Of a stretch of 64,000 nt of DNA, positions 46,282-58,960 are shown piece by piece. The position numbers were made by a program, and so were the translations under genes. Source of the DNA: Sistotremastrum niveocremeum HHB9708 (taxonomy: Eukaryota; Basidiomycota; Agaricomycetes; Sistotremastrales; Sistotremastraceae). Position 1 is the stretch's first letter. Every line of letters begins with the position of its first letter. A model generated the notes under the pieces. It was not told the DNA's origin and made no database searches. It worked only from the letters and a program-made list of their open reading frames with translations. Where the stretch lies: NCBI GenBank assembly GCA_001630475.1, contig KV419460.1, forward strand, positions 21,038 through 85,037, written 5' to 3'.

Positions 46282-47842
46282 ATGCCAGGCTTCAATACTC
46301 GAGCAATCCACGTCGGCTCAGAACCTGATCCATCATCCAACGCCGTCATTCCGCCCATCTCCCTCAGTACGACTTTCAAACAGGATAAAGTCGGCGTACA
46401 TAAGGTTCGTTGCCTTTTTAGCTTGTGCCTTTCGTCATCGTCGTGATCTAACCGTTTCTTGTTGGTGCCGAATTCCAGGGATATGAATACTCGAGATCGC
46501 AGAATCCTTCGAGGGCGGGTCTTGAGAATACGCTAGCTGCTCTTGAAGCTGGTGGACAATATGCTTTGGCGTTCGCTTCTGGTTCAGCGGCGACTGCTAC
46601 GATCATCCAGTCGCTTGGACCGGACGCGCATATCGTCAGCGTGAATGACGTCTATGGCGGCACCTTTCGATATATGGATAAAGTCGCTAGGGAAGTCCAA
46701 GGTCTTCAAACTACTTTCGTCGATTTCGAAAATGCCTCAGACGAAGAGATCATTGGATCTTTGAAGGAGAACACGAAGTTGATTTGGATCGAGTCACCTA
46801 CGAATCCTACACTTCGCGTGATCGATATCCCTCGTATCGCACGTCTCGTCAGGACACATTCTCAATCATCTACTCCTCCCCTCGTCCTAGTGGACAATAC
46901 CTTCCCATCACCATTCTTCTCCTCTCCCCTCCTCCTCGGCGCAGACATCGTCTCGCACTCACTCACCAAATACATAAACGGACACTCCGATTCCGTCTCA
47001 GGTGCACTCATCTTCCCACCGCACCACTCCGCCCTCTTCGAGCGCCTCAAATACCTCCAAAACGCCATCGGCGCAGTTCCCTCTGCATTCGACTCATGGC
47101 TCGTTCAGCGCGGTGCGAAGACACTTGGCGTACGTATGAAACAGCATGGAAAGAACGCTCTTGCTGTCGCTCGGGCACTTGAGAAGTCACCCTATGTGAA
47201 GGAGGTTATATACCCTGGTTTACGGTCGCATCCTGGGCATAAATTGGCTTGGGGACTTTTGAGTCCGCATGCTAAGAAGTGGATTTTGGAGGAGGGGTAT
47301 GGGGGTGATGAGGGGGAGGGGGAGTTCCCGTTTAGTGGGATGGTGACGTTTAGGATTGGGGGAGATGAGGAGAGTGCGGAGAGGTTCCTTGAGAAGACGG
47401 AATTGTTTACGCTTGCGGAGAGTTTGGGAGGTGTTGAGAGTCTTGCGGAGTTGCCGGCGAAGATGACTCATGGTGTACGTACCTTCCTTTGTTTCTTCGT
47501 TTGCGTGGTGCTGACTTGGTGTCGATCATGCAGAGCATTCCTCCTGCTGAGCGCGCGCAGCTCGGTATCGGTCTCGACCTTGTCCGACTTAGCGTTGGGA
47601 TTGAAGAATGGGAAGATCTGGTCGAAGATGTCGAACAGGCTCTTGAATGGGCTGTTACTGGACATGCGAAGACCAATGGCGAAATCCCCGTCGTCAACGG
47701 TACCGGTGTGAACGGCCATTCCAACGGCGTCAATGGTGTCAACGGACATGAGGATCTCGAAGATCTCAAAGCGAAAGCGAGAGCTGTCGTTAATGGCCAT
47801 ACGAATGGATTCAAAAGTCCTACTGTACCCGTTGCTGCATGA
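46282..47842 (+). CDS. CYS3: Cystathionine gamma-lyase
   Basis: Three exons (46282-46404, 46479-47474, 47534-47842) encode 475 residues. The PLP enzyme cleaves cystathionine to cysteine, 2-oxobutyrate and ammonia in the transsulfuration pathway, in the cytosol. Seen: MPGFNTRAIHVGSEPDP, GYEYSRSQNPSRAGLE with the phosphate-binding Tyr/Arg, FASGSAATATII, ESPTNPTLRVIDI, LVDNTFPSPFF with the cofactor Asp, SHSLTKYINGHSD with the PLP lysine, and FTLAESLGGVESL. The catalytic core is intact. It is longer than the usual 390-410 residues because of an acidic loop (GGDEGEGE) and a C-terminal tail of about 60 residues rich in Val-Asn-Gly repeats. Cystathionine gamma-synthase is the closest alternative, but the substrate-loop context fits gamma-lyase better. 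Confidence 0.9.
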
Positions 47843-49127
47843 TGAGCGCTGTCAGTGTGTCACCTGTATTTCATTTGTACTTTGGTGTTGTTGTTAGTTT
47901 TGTGTTTTGTTCCATGTTTGTAGCGGTACATGCCCAGGTAGATGCCTTCGGGCACTTAATATATTGCACCCTTAATATTACTTCTCGAAGTGTATGATGT
48001 GAAGATGTCCGATGAGGAGGTGTCTACACGGTACTGTCAATCGTGCTCATAATGCGCGGCCGCCGTCTGTTTTGAATGAGTGTGTTCATCGCGATCGGAT
48101 TCTCAGGGTTTTGAGCGACATTTGCTGGACAGGTGTTCGAATGACGCGAGTCTTTGACTGGAAAGAGTAATAGAGCGCATCAAAGCGGTCATTTGAGCAC
48201 GTTCAACTTGGCAAGTAGACTGGTAAGGTGACAAGACCCGTGCAGTTGTACTATACGAATAGACGGAGAGGTACTCTTCGATCCTTGTTTACAGGTAATT
48301 GACCTTGCCGGTCGTGCAGGTGAGAGGCACGTTCCCACAAGCACGCCGTGATGAGCTCGTGCTCAGAGGTGTGCCTTTCATTTCAATATGACGCCGGAGT
48401 CCCCAGTTCCCTTGTTTCCCTTGGCTAGAAGCCTGGTAGAACACCGTCGTCCGAAGTGAGCCGAGCAGCCAAATATGGCGCGAGACTGCGCGAAAATTTG
48501 CAGAATTGGGTGAGAGGAAGAACGTTTGTCGTCAGCTTCGAAGAGTCGGAAGAGAGATGAGCAACGTTTGAGGTAGAGAATATCCTGATGTCGTCAGGAT
48601 GTCGACAGTATTACCGTAGAGGGTACAGCCTCGAGAAGTTTACTGTACTAGTGAGTTGTATTGAACTATATTGGGGTCCCATGACCGAGAGTGGCTTTGC
48701 GCTATTACGACTTTTGTTGGTAGCTTGAGAAAACGGGATCAAAGTGGAGGTCAACTGATGATCGCTTTTTTGTATACGAATGTTCATTGTGCAACCTAGA
48801 CTCCACTGCCGACGGACCTCGCTCGGAGCTTGACGTCTTCTTTAAAATTTCAGGTGGTGGAAGCAAAAGAGGGGCCGTATATGCGCTCCAGAGTCTGCTC
48901 ATAAATTCCGTTAAATATTCCGGGAACTTGTCGATGCATTGGCTGTGTGTTCGCAGGTGCCGACTTTGTGGGTGAGGAGGGCGATAGCGAGACAAGCGCC
49001 GAGACCGATTGGGTTGCGGAAGACGTGATATTAGCCGAAGGCCGATCCGAGAGATAGTGGACCCTCTGTGAACTCTCGCCTCTTAGAAAATTTCTTCCTT
49101 TCTCTCTTATAGACCATCAAGCCCAAT
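47843..49127. other. Intergenic stretch without recognisable gene
   Basis: About 1.3 kb with only short frames, some of which read through by chance. It carries the 3' flank of CYS3 and the promoter of the MATE gene. A pyrimidine-rich run with CTCTCTTAT precedes the ATG at 49128. Confidence 0.5.
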
Positions 49128-52083
49128 ATGTCCCAGACTTACATGCACGTACGTCCTGCCCCTGATGCTGCCCTTCGCCATGTCCCATTCACCTCCACCA
49201 AAGTACTCTCAGGCTTCGTCCCTGCCTTCGGACTATGGTATCATATCTAGCAGCTATTCCTCTCAACGAACCGGTCATTTCCCAAGACACCTATATGAAC
49301 GTCATCAACAACGACCAGATGATAATCCAGACGACACAGATGCACTGGACATTGACGAACAGCTTATCGACAACGCACGACTCGGAGGCGGACTAGAACC
49401 AGACTCACCCTCCTCACCACGCCGAACTGCGCTAAACGACCGCGACCAGTTCTCAAACTCACTTCAAGTGCCTCATCGGTCCCCGAGAGTCATTCCTCGT
49501 ATTTCTCCTTATGCTTATTCATACACCGATGGCTCACCCATCGCTCAAAATTACCGCGGCTCAACTCCCCCTTTCGTACCCTCCAACCTCCCTATCTCGC
49601 CCGGTGGTACACCTCCACCTCCTCGAAGAGCATCCATTACTATTGCCGCTGGAGCAGGAGGGGATTCTAATGAGAACACACCTTTGCTCAGACATCGTTC
49701 AACGAGTACACTAGTCCCTCGTATCCCAGAAGATTCCGATTCAGAAAGCGATGTCGGAAAGCCCAAGTGGACCTCTGAATTTTGGATTCTTGGAAAATAT
49801 ACCCTTCCTGTATTCGGGTACGTCTTCTCCTCCTCTGCAGGTCTTATCGGAATAGAATTGAGACTGATGTATGCGCTTGCAGAACCCATCTTCTTGAATA
49901 TTCTCTCGTTCTTGCATCTGTTGTATCTATTGGACATCTTTCCACCGTCGCTCTGGCCGCATCCACCCTGGGTTCCATGACTGCTAGCGTCACCGCGTTT
50001 AGCATTATTCAAGGTCTCGCCTCTGCCCTTGACACCCTCCTCCCCAGTGCATGGACCTCACAAAGACCTGAACTCGTTGGATTATGGAGTTTAAGGATGG
50101 CAGTCGTCATGGGCGTCACCATCATCGTGCGTTAGCGCTCACTCCGTCATGCGAAGAAAGTTTTAACGACGGGTGTGCGAACCTCTAGCCGATTTTGGCG
50201 ATTTGGTTCAACTCGGAAAACATCCTGCTTTTACTGAAACAGGAGCCGGAAGTAGCTCATTTGGCATCCGTTTATCTGAAATGGGTGTCGATCGGATTAC
50301 CTGCCTATGCCTTTAATAATATTTCACGGTGAGCGAATACTTCGGCTATATAGATAAGGAAATCAAAGCTTATCTTCACGCGTCATTAGCCGATACTTCC
50401 AATCTCAAGGCTTGTTCACTCTTCCTACGCGCATTATCATAGTCGTTTCACCTATCAATGTTCTTATGAACTACCTTCTTGGTACGTCATCATAGCATAT
50501 ATGCGCTTTGTGCCTTGATTCTGATCTTCCGGTTAGTATGGGGACCACCTGCGTTCCGGTTGGGCTTCATTGGAGCTCCTATCTCAACTGCCATCTCCTT
50601 CAACCTCATATCCATCCTATCCCTGTTCTTCATCTTCCGCAACCATTACTCAGATAAATTCCCCCGCAAAGCATGGCATCCCATTAACAGACGTATATTC
50701 CAGAACTTGGGGATATTAGTACGATTGGGTCTTGCTGGTGTTGGACAGACTGCTAGTGAATGGTGGAGTTGGGAGTTGATCGGACGTGAGTTTCCTCCGT
50801 TTGGCGTTACGACAGCGTCCGTCTTTATAGAATGCTGATCGGTCGTCTTCTAGTGGCTGCAAGTCTGTTCGTACCATCTGTTTTCTCCCACATATAACCC
50901 TATTCATATAGAACTTCGTTGTGTTCCATAGGTTGGGCCCTGTTTCATTAGCTACGCAGTCTGTGCTTCTAGTGTCCTCTTCATGCACATACCAGGCACC
51001 GTTCGCCCTGAGCGTCGCAGTTTCCGTTCGGTGCGTATTATCCAATTTACTGGGTTTCGGAGTGCTTAGACCGATGATAGAATTGGAAACTTGCTTGGAG
51101 AGGGTAATGCAGCTCGTGCGAGATTAGCGGCATACATGTCCCTTGTCATCGCACTCGGATTCGCAGCAGTCGCTTCGTGAGTAAATCCTTCCGTCTGAGC
51201 GATGTTTCAGGGTCCTTTATCAAGGGCTCGTTCCACTCTCGCGTGGTTTCTTTTCCTTTGGTCTTCGGGTTCGATCTGAAAATCTGACGTCGGTGTATAT
51301 AGTGCTATGTTCCTGATTTTCCGAAACTCGTGGGCACATATATTCAACGATGACCCCGGTACGCGTTCCGTTCGCTTATCCTACGATCGCTCGCTCATGC
51401 GTGTGATATTTTCGATTTGCAGAGGTGGTCGCATTGGTAGCTCATATCCTCCCATGGGTAGCTCTGTTCCAGGTGTTTGATGGACTTGCGACTTGCACTG
51501 GTGGTATTTTGAGGGCTCGTGGGAAACAGGTTCGTCCGCTGCTGATATGCTTTTCCGGGGATTTGAGCTCAAGTGGATGATGTATTTCACAGATGACTGG
51601 AGCGATCTTGAATCTCAGGCACGTGCATTTACATTCTTTGTCCCGCCCGCCCCTGTCGGCGAGTCTGGGATCACGAGTCGTCGTCACGGCGGGCGGGCGG
51701 GGCAAAATGATTGATGATGAAATGTTGCTTATTTTATTCTCTTTTTTGTTTCGGCATGCAGTGCGTACTATGTGATCGGGGTGCCTTTCGGCTTGTGGTT
51801 GGCTTTCAAGCGGGATCTTGAATTAGCCGGGTTGTGGATTGGATTGAGCGTGAGCTTGTTTTATTGTGCGGCTGTTGGGTGTTGGTTGTGTTTGAGAACG
51901 GATTGGGATGTTGAGGTTGAGAAAGTTATGAGGAGGGTTGAGGAGGAGGAAGAGAGGGATAGGATACAGAGGGAAGCCGCGCTGGTTGCTGCCGGGGATG
52001 TTGGGGCGGAGATTCTGGTTAATGGAGATGAGCATGGTGAGGGAGCGGGGAAGAAAGGAGGTAATGAAGTTGCGCGAGACTGA
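49128..52083 (+). CDS. MATE family multidrug/toxin efflux transporter
   Basis: Secondary transporter of the MATE (MOP) family that exports small organic compounds with proton or sodium exchange. A disordered N-terminal tail of about 200 residues (SPRVIPRISPYAYSY, ENTPLLRHRSTSTL) precedes twelve spans. The membrane part shows LEYSLVLASVVSIGHLSTVALAASTLGSMTA, AFSIIQGLASALDTLLPSAWTS, VSPINVLMNYLL, FIGAPISTAISFNLI and FQVFDGLATCTGGILRARGKQ. I prefer the ATG at 49128: its 21-nt exon (MSQTYMH) splices over 49149-49212 straight into ASSLPSDYG in frame. The unspliced ATG at 49165 is the alternative. The C terminus is charged (VEEEEERDRIQRE). Similar to yeast Erc1-type MATE proteins. Confidence 0.9.
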
Positions 52084-52913
52084 GAGTGAGATGAGCCTGA
52101 GGTGTTGTTCGATGGCTAAGCCTGAGGATGCGCATATGCTTGGTGTCGAGAGAGGCTTATGCGACTCGCGCGAGGAGATAAAAAAGGATCTGTGATCGTC
52201 TGATCGAGTGGATCCATCCGAGTCCGCTATTCCGTACCTTTCCCTCGGGGAACTCGGAATGTGGGGTCATGGTTATCAATTATCTACGGGAGTAATCTAA
52301 TGTTATGAATGTTGTAACGGAATGGTAACGAATTGATGGCATGGTAATCGTGCATATGGAAGGACGTGGACATGGGAATAGGCATGGATCAGAAAGTCAG
52401 AAAAGACTCAGGAGGCCAAGAGGGAATCTGGGGTTCAGGGTGTCGTGACAGACGTCGGGTGAGACACACAAAGCGATTGGATGAGGCTAGCGTTGGGTTG
52501 TGCGTGTGACCAATCGACCAGATTTACCCAAGCCAACGCTGCTCATTTGTTCATGCGCGAGACATTGTAGGGATCTCGGGATCGGCAACGAGCGACTCGA
52601 ATATAATGCACATTTTGAATATTTTGTTTTCTCCGAGGAGACGAGTGGATGGCAAAGGGTTCGGTGGGAAGAAAGGGAGATCGATCGTGGTTGTTGATCT
52701 TGGGAATAGAAGGCTTAGGAGGCTTTGCGGACACGAAAACCGTGACCGTTGCTTATAAGATCGACTGCTCTGTCTCATGAGTTCCGCCTCCCCACCCGCT
52801 CTCTTTCTCTTCCCCCCACCGTCTCCTCTCTTCTCTTTCGTGCTGCCAGTACCCGCCGTCGCCGTTGCTGCTAGCATACTCCGTTGCGTGACGCTCGAGT
52901 CGACTTGGACAAC
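52084..52913. other. Intergenic stretch without recognisable gene
   Basis: About 830 bp between the MATE and MFS genes. A long pyrimidine-rich run (about 52770-52850) precedes the second gene and probably belongs to its promoter or 5' UTR. No protein-like frame. Confidence 0.45.
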
Positions 52914-55467
52914 ATGATGTCAGAACCTGTCGTCGAAAAGTCTCATATGGACAGCGAGAAAGGCTCAGTCTCCCAGTCTGAGGATGTCTCCCGCTCCTCG
53001 GGCGAAGAAATCGACTTTGACAAGTACCAGTCACAAATGGCCGGTCGTCTCGTCGTTGATCCCGAGTACGTCCCCTTCTCATCCACCCGTCGTGGGAACG
53101 TATATTCTCGGTGCTAATTATCTGTTTTTCGGTCTTGTGTGCGTGTGCGTATAGAGAGGCCAAGATTGAATTTGGTGAAGCTGTTGCGTCCAAGCTCAAG
53201 CTTTCGAGAGATGGACATAAAGTGCTTTGGCCCCAGCCTACGGACTTGCGTGAAGATCCTCAGAATGTAAGCAGTCCGACGCTTCCCGACTCGCTGAGCG
53301 CAGAGCAGTTGAGCTCATCATCTTTTGATCTGCTTACAGTGGTCCGATCGTCGGAAGAACATCCTTCTCCTCATTTCCGTGCTTGCGGCCATCGTTCCCG
53401 GTATGTCCCCGTCTTCCCCGCATTTGCGATCGTTTCCCCATACTTGGCTACACGCCTCGTTCCACGTCCCCCATCTTGTGCTTCGAAGCCTTGCTTCGAT
53501 TTTCCACGTCTTGTTCTATTTGCTTGATTCACTCGTGCTCATCTGTTTCTTTTTCTCTTGATTACAGATTTTGACTCCGGCATTGGTATTGCCAGCATTT
53601 TCGCCCTCGCTACCCAATACAATACCACACCTAATGCAATTAATAACATCACCTCCAAGTATGTTTTCATTTTCTCTGCGACGGTCAATGTGCTGATTTT
53701 GCGATTTAGCTGGAGTATCTTCTTGCTCGGACCGGGTGGTGTCTTCGCCATTATATTGGTCAAACGCTACGGCCGTCTTCCCGTTCTTTTCTGGTCCCAG
53801 GTATTCGCCGTCGCATTCCTTGTAGGATGTACTTTCGCACCCTCCCTCGGCACCTTCGCAAGTCAGTACACTTCTCTTCCCATGATTTACCCTTATTTCG
53901 TTCCTGACCCTCAATTTCTTAGCAATGCGTTGTCTCACCGCTGTATTCGGGTAAGCCATATGTCATCCTTGGCAGCACATCTCGCTTAACATCGTCCGTC
54001 GGACCTTGTAGCACTGCGCCTCAGGTCACCGTGAGTCTCATCTCATTTAATACCACATTTTAGGAAAGGTTGTTAATGGGTCATTCGTTTTTCCTTTTCA
54101 GGGACTGTACCTTATTACCGATCTTTATCCTTTCCACCTCCAAGCTCGAAAGGTATGTTCTTCGGCTCATTTCAATTTGAATGCGTTTCTTCGATCGAGA
54201 GTTTCTGACCCTCGATTTGTTGCTGTTGTCTTGGTATAGATCGGTATCTGGACTTTCGGTTTCTTGGTATCACCCTTCTTGAGTCCCTTCGCGTTTGGTT
54301 TCCTCGTTGCGAGGGCCAGCTGGAGATGGACGTATGGTATTGGATCGATGTATGGCGCTATTGTCGTCGTTCTGATCGCCCTCTTCGCTGAGGAAACGTG
54401 AGCATTGGTCTGTCGCCCTAGTCACCTTGCGCTGACAAGTTATGGCAGGATGTTCGACCGTACCCTCCGACCTATCCCCCGCCCCGAAACAACAGGCCTC
54501 CGCTACCGCATCGAAACTCTCATCGGTATCACAGGATACAAGATGTCCAAATATCGCGCATCATGGGGCGAAGCTATCTCATCGCCATTCAATGTCGTCT
54601 GGCGTCCTCATATCTTGCTCGTATTGATCTATGAAGGCATGCTGTTCGGGTTCAGTATTGGTATTAACGTTACTGGTGCTGTGTTCCTTGGTACACCTGC
54701 CCCTGTTGGTTATGGATTTAGTCAATTCGCTATTGCCGGATTTTACGGGACACCCATCGTATGTCTCTCTCTTCCCATATCATTACCGCCGCTAAGCGTT
54801 TCGGTTTCTGTAGGTTTCTGTGATCATTGGTGAAATTATCGGTCGATATGTCAATGATTGGATCGCAGAGAACAGGATCAAGAAGAACAAGGGTGTATTC
54901 GAGTCTGAGATGCGTCTTTGGATGTTATACCTCGCTCTGCCCATCTACATCGCGGGTTTCGTCCTCATCGGTGCAAGTTTCCAAAAGAGACTTTCGGTCG
55001 CTGCGTTAGTCTTTGGATGGGGTATGGCGGAGGTTGCTACTATGATGAGCACTGTCGCTGTTTGTAAGTCTTCCTGCTCGCGTTTACTTCTAGTGAACTG
55101 AGAGCTGATGTGGGTGTGGTGTAGATGCGTATTGTAATAATGCGTTCCCGAGACATCAAGGCGAGATCTCATCATTGATTAATCTTGCGCGTACACTTGG
55201 TGGATTCGCGGTGGCTTATTATCAAGTTCCGTGGGCTACGAAGCATGGTGCTCTCCAGACTTTTGGGTGTGAAGCTGCGTAAGTTCTTCTTCCCCCTCTT
55301 CTACGGTGCGAGATGCTGATGAAGGGGTGTAGGGTCGTTGCGGGATTGTTTATTCTTATCATTCCACTCGTTCAGCTTAAGGGACGATCTATGAGAGTAT
55401 GTCCTCCTTCCGACTTCGATTTCTTGCCTCGTGCTGATCATTCGGGTAGGAAAAATACTCGATTTGA
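52914..55467 (+). CDS. MFS transporter, DHA1-like
   Basis: Major facilitator superfamily transporter with about twelve spans. A hydrophilic N terminus (MMSEPVVEKSHMDSEKGSVS...) leads through DPQNWSDRRKNILLLISVLAAIVPDFDSGIG, GPGGVFAIILVKRYGRLPVLFWSQ (motif A region), MRCLTAVFGTAPQVTGLYLITDLYPFHLQARKIGIW and RASWRWTYGIGSMYGA to the second half with GFSIGINVTGAVFL and EIIGRYVNDWIAENRIKKNKG. The last exon is very short (EKYSI) and ends at 55467. DHA1-type proteins export drugs, toxins or polyamines; the substrate is unknown. The two ATGs in a row at 52914 and 52917 both open the frame. It follows the MATE gene on the same strand, giving two exporters side by side. Confidence 0.87.
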
Positions 55468-56206
55468 GGGGTTGTTCTCATGGGTTCTGGACCCGGTGAA
55501 AATTAGTGTATATGGGTTCGGTCGTGTGCTTTCGTTTATCTTCTTTTTCCTTCTTTTCTTTCTTACTGAGTTGATCGAGGGGGTTTGTGACATCTTAGTG
55601 TATGATTTAAATGATGATGAGTTTACACCAATCGGTCTTCGTCTTCCGATCAAATGGACAGGCGTTGTTCGGGCGCGACTAACGTCAATATACTGGAACT
55701 GAGGGAATGTGATTCAGTGTGCATACATGCCCATGATCGGCTTCCCGTTGCTTCTCAGCGTCCCTCTACACACGCTCAGGACAAAATCAGAACAAACGTG
55801 AGAGAACTCGCGGCATAACAAGGTGCAACGGTGTACCTTGGTCCTTACCCCTCAATTGATTTGCGTGACTTCGACACCTTGTTCTCTAACGAGGATTCTG
55901 CGCCGCGACGGGTCCTCAGTTCGTGCTTGTGATCATGAGGCGTGAAACATCTATTTTTCCTGGGCAAACAAAGGGTTGTCCCAGTCTCCGATATGTCCTC
56001 GGACATGCATATGTATGCCAGCGCTCTCGGCCCTTTCGGCATGAACAATGGATGATCAATCAGGACGGAGATTGGGAGAATTTGTCCGGTCGGAAATTTC
56101 AGCTTTGTTTTCCGGTTTCCGAAGCTACCGAATCCGAGTCTAGCACCTTGATTCACTCAACTGTCCAAGCATAGCCAGTGGCCAGGACACTTGAAGAAAG
56201 ACAGGG
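55468..56206. other. Intergenic stretch without recognisable gene
   Basis: About 740 bp between the MFS gene and SAM50. Frames are short and overlap on both strands. No motif stands out. Confidence 0.45.
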
Positions 56207-58142
56207 ATGGCGACACTGTCCGATATACTTGTGGATGAGGATAAAGTGAAATTGAGAGAGTGGTATGAGGAGAGGAATCGGAGGCGGATGAGGGAGGCTT
56301 ATAGGACTGCTGGGGATAAACTTCAAGAACTCGTGCGTTCGTTCTTTGATTCAAGACGTACATGTTCTAAACGAACTCACGATTGTATATAGGTTGACGC
56401 GAACAGAGAACTTCGTACGAAGCTCGTTGCGATACATATCGAAGGCGCGTCACATACGCGTCGAGGATTCCTCGAATCCATCATCGAGCCGTATCTCGCT
56501 GAGGCTTCGAAGACTGGAGTTACTCTTCCGGAGGTGTTAAGTGTTACGCATAGACTTGGAAAAGTCCTTGTGAGGACCGATGCGTTTCGGGAGATTAGGA
56601 GTCAGTTGAGGAGGAATGAGAGTATTTATGGGGGGAAGGATGAGTTGGAGCTTTTGGTTAAGGTGAAGCCTCGTAGTCGGTGAGTCATTCGGAGGTTGAG
56701 GGATTGATGGGAGACTGAGTTGTGTTCAGGTTCTTTGCGAGGACGTCGACGGAAATTGGGAATAATGAAGGGAGCGCTGTGAGTTTGCTATATCTATTGT
56801 TCGCGTATGTCAAAGTGAGCTGACACTGGACATGATTCCAGAGCATCAACACTACAATCCGCTCTCTGTTCCAAAGTGCAGACTCGATGTCCGCCAGTCT
56901 CTCATTTGGCACACGAAATCGACGAGCGTTGGATTTTTCATTCACAGCCCCACTAGTCGCATTAGATCCCGAAGTCGAAACCTGGGCTGCACTCCATGCT
57001 TTCGCGCGAGAAACGGACTGGACGAGTAGTAGTGGATGTGTTCTGAGAGAGGAGGGTATGAAAGCCGTTTTGAGGGTGAGGTTAGTCTTCTTGACGAGTT
57101 TGTTGGATATTTTGCTTATTGCGGGGTTCTGGCAGATGATGAAAGGGAAGAGTAGGAGTGAATTTGCATATGAGGCAGGTGTGAGGCGTGTTGGCGATCT
57201 GCTTCCTGAAGCTTCCATCCGGTTAGTCAATTCTGTACCTTGTTCGATGCGCTTGGAAGTTGACTGGGCGATACAGGATACGCGAGGAAGCTGGATCTAG
57301 TGTTCGATCTGCGTTGACTCATTCTTGGATATATGACAGTCGAGATGATCCATCGGGAATGTCAGGGACGCGAGGGATATATTTCAAAACCCTTCAGGTA
57401 TAGTACGATCTGTGAACCTAATTCTAACTCATATTCATTCATGCTCCAAGGAATTAGCGGGAGGATTTCTTGGAGGGGATGCTTATCATCTGAAAACGTC
57501 GTTTGAGTCGCAATTATCACGAGGACTGCTTCCCGGGCTTGTAAGTTCATACCGCCTTCATAGCTGCTGGCTAACAACTTTCTTAGACCATCTCGTTGGC
57601 TGCACGGACGGGATTACTTTATCCTTTGGGATCGACACCAAAGACTGCATTAGCAGATCGCTTCTTCATGGGCGGATCAAGTAGTGTTCGGATGTTCAAA
57701 GAGCGAGGGATGGGTCCCCATGACAAAGGTATGGTCCCCTGTTTTCCGATAACTTTGACTGACCCCGAGGCAGGAGATGCACTCGGAGGAGAGATAGCTT
57801 GGTCGACAGGCGTGAGCTTGATAGGTGATATTCCCAAAAAGGCCCATTGGCCATTAAAATGGCATGCATTTGTCAACGCCGGTCGATTGGACGCATACAA
57901 TCCATGTACGTAGAAGCTTTCTCTTCCTTCCTCAACTCCTCACAAAACACTGTACAGCCGAAGACCTGCCGCCTCAGCTACTTGAGGCTCTCCAAAAACC
58001 GTCTGTAAGTGCGGGCCTTGGGTTAACATATATGTTTGACCCTGTGCGGATCGAAATGAATTTCGGGATGCCGCTGGTGCGAAGTGCGGGTGAGAAAGTG
58101 CGGAAAGGACTACAAGTTGGGGTTGGGATAGAATTTTTATGA
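56207..58142 (+). CDS. SAM50: Mitochondrial outer membrane beta-barrel assembly protein SAM50
   Basis: Omp85-family core of the SAM complex, which inserts beta-barrel proteins into the mitochondrial outer membrane. The N-terminal half holds the POTRA domain (KLVAIHIEGASHTRRGFLESIIEPYL, LGKVLVRTDAFREI). The barrel follows: SLSFGTRNRRALDFSFTAPL, SWIYDSRDDPSGMSGTRG, SFESQLSRGLLPGLTISLAAR, LADRFFMGGSSSVRMF (the conserved loop 6 RF/RMF region), LGGEIAWSTGVSLIGDIPKK, WPLKWHAFVNAGRLDAYN and AGLGLTYMFDPVRIEMNFG. It ends with the beta-signal-like GLQVGVGIEFL at the stop. Many short introns interrupt it, about eight. The N terminus has no presequence, as usual for this protein. Confidence 0.93.
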
Positions 58143-58253
58143 TTATTGTGTATAATGTGGTTGGGTATCAGGAGCTGATGCATTAATGATGAAGATAGAT
58201 CTAGGAACTTGTCGTTAGTTATTGCTGGAAGGGATTGCAAATCGACGCACCTG

Positions 58254-58715
58254 TCATCGCGCTCTGCAAATGACTTCGCCAGGCAGATTGAGTTGAAGAG
58301 CCTCCCGAGCCTCTAACCATTCAAACTCTTTGCTCTTGGTTTTAACAACGGCTATCTCTCCCATCTCCAAAGGCGTCACTTTCTGCACTCTCCTGCCTGA
58401 GCATAGTCTCCGTAGCTCGTCCACATCCATAAATATTCGTTTGCTGGGTTTACTGACAAGCTCCATCATGTTCAACACGGCTCGGTCATCTCGGTATTTG
58501 AGATCAGCCCATATTCGTTGTTCATGGGGCACAGCTTCTATGAACTTGACTGGATCGGGCTCCCGAAGCGTGCCTCGCGTGACGTTTAGGATGAATCCAT
58601 GGCGGAGGAGGATGGATAAGATGGCGAGGTTTTGTACTGAATGATTGACTGCGATGCGATTGTGACGGGCGCGAAATGCTTGGTAGACCTTTGAACACAG
58701 GTCGTGTGGTAGCAT
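58254..58715 (-). CDS. Mitochondrial small-subunit ribosomal protein uS8m
   Basis: An intron-free gene of 153 codons for the mitochondrial homologue of ribosomal protein S8, a 15S/12S rRNA binder of the small mitoribosomal subunit. The start MLPHDLCSKVYQAFRARHNRIAVNHS, the middle NLAILSILLRHGF and RIWADLKYRDDRAVLNMM, and the end SKPSKRIFMDVDELRRLCSGR plus PLEMGEIAVVKT are typical of fungal mitochondrial uS8. It converges on SAM50 (111 bp between stops) and diverges from tRNase Z, with 245 bp between start codons. The lack of introns is notable among intron-rich neighbours. Confidence 0.92.
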   Translation of the reverse strand: MLPHDLCSKVYQAFRARHNRIAVNHSVQNLAILSILLRHGFILNVTRGTLREPDPVKFIEAVPHEQRIWADLKYRDDRAVLNMMELVSKPSKRIFMDVDELRRLCSGRRVQKVTPLEMGEIAVVKTKSKEFEWLEAREALQLNLPGEVICRAR

Positions 58716-58960
58716 TGGAGTTGATTGGAGTTGGAGGCGCGGTAGCGCTCAACTTTTTTTCTGTCTCCGCCACCAGCCGCGCTGTGCAGATCTAGAAGCT
58801 TTTGACTCGAGGCAACCTGGCTGTGTCCTGGCTGACTCGGTTGCAGCATGTATATATACCCAAGACGATAGCATCTCATATCTGCCCGAAGATCCTTCCT
58901 CGATTCGCAAATATCCAAAATTTGAGAGCATATTCTAGGGCTGCACAAGCAACGCCAACG
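58716..58960. promoter_or_regulatory. Shared upstream region of uS8m and tRNase Z
   Basis: These 245 bp lie between divergent start codons. A TATATATACC run at about 58850-58860 could act as a core promoter element for the plus-strand gene. The in-frame sequence just before the tRNase Z ATG reads LRAYSRAAQATPT without an upstream ATG, so a longer, presequence-bearing form started from a near-cognate codon or another exon is possible. Confidence 0.35.

Noticed and set aside
58250-58800. Intron-free uS8m considered as a recent bacterial or organellar transfer
   Set aside because: Sequence is that of ordinary fungal nuclear-encoded mitochondrial uS8; lack of introns alone is not evidence for transfer.
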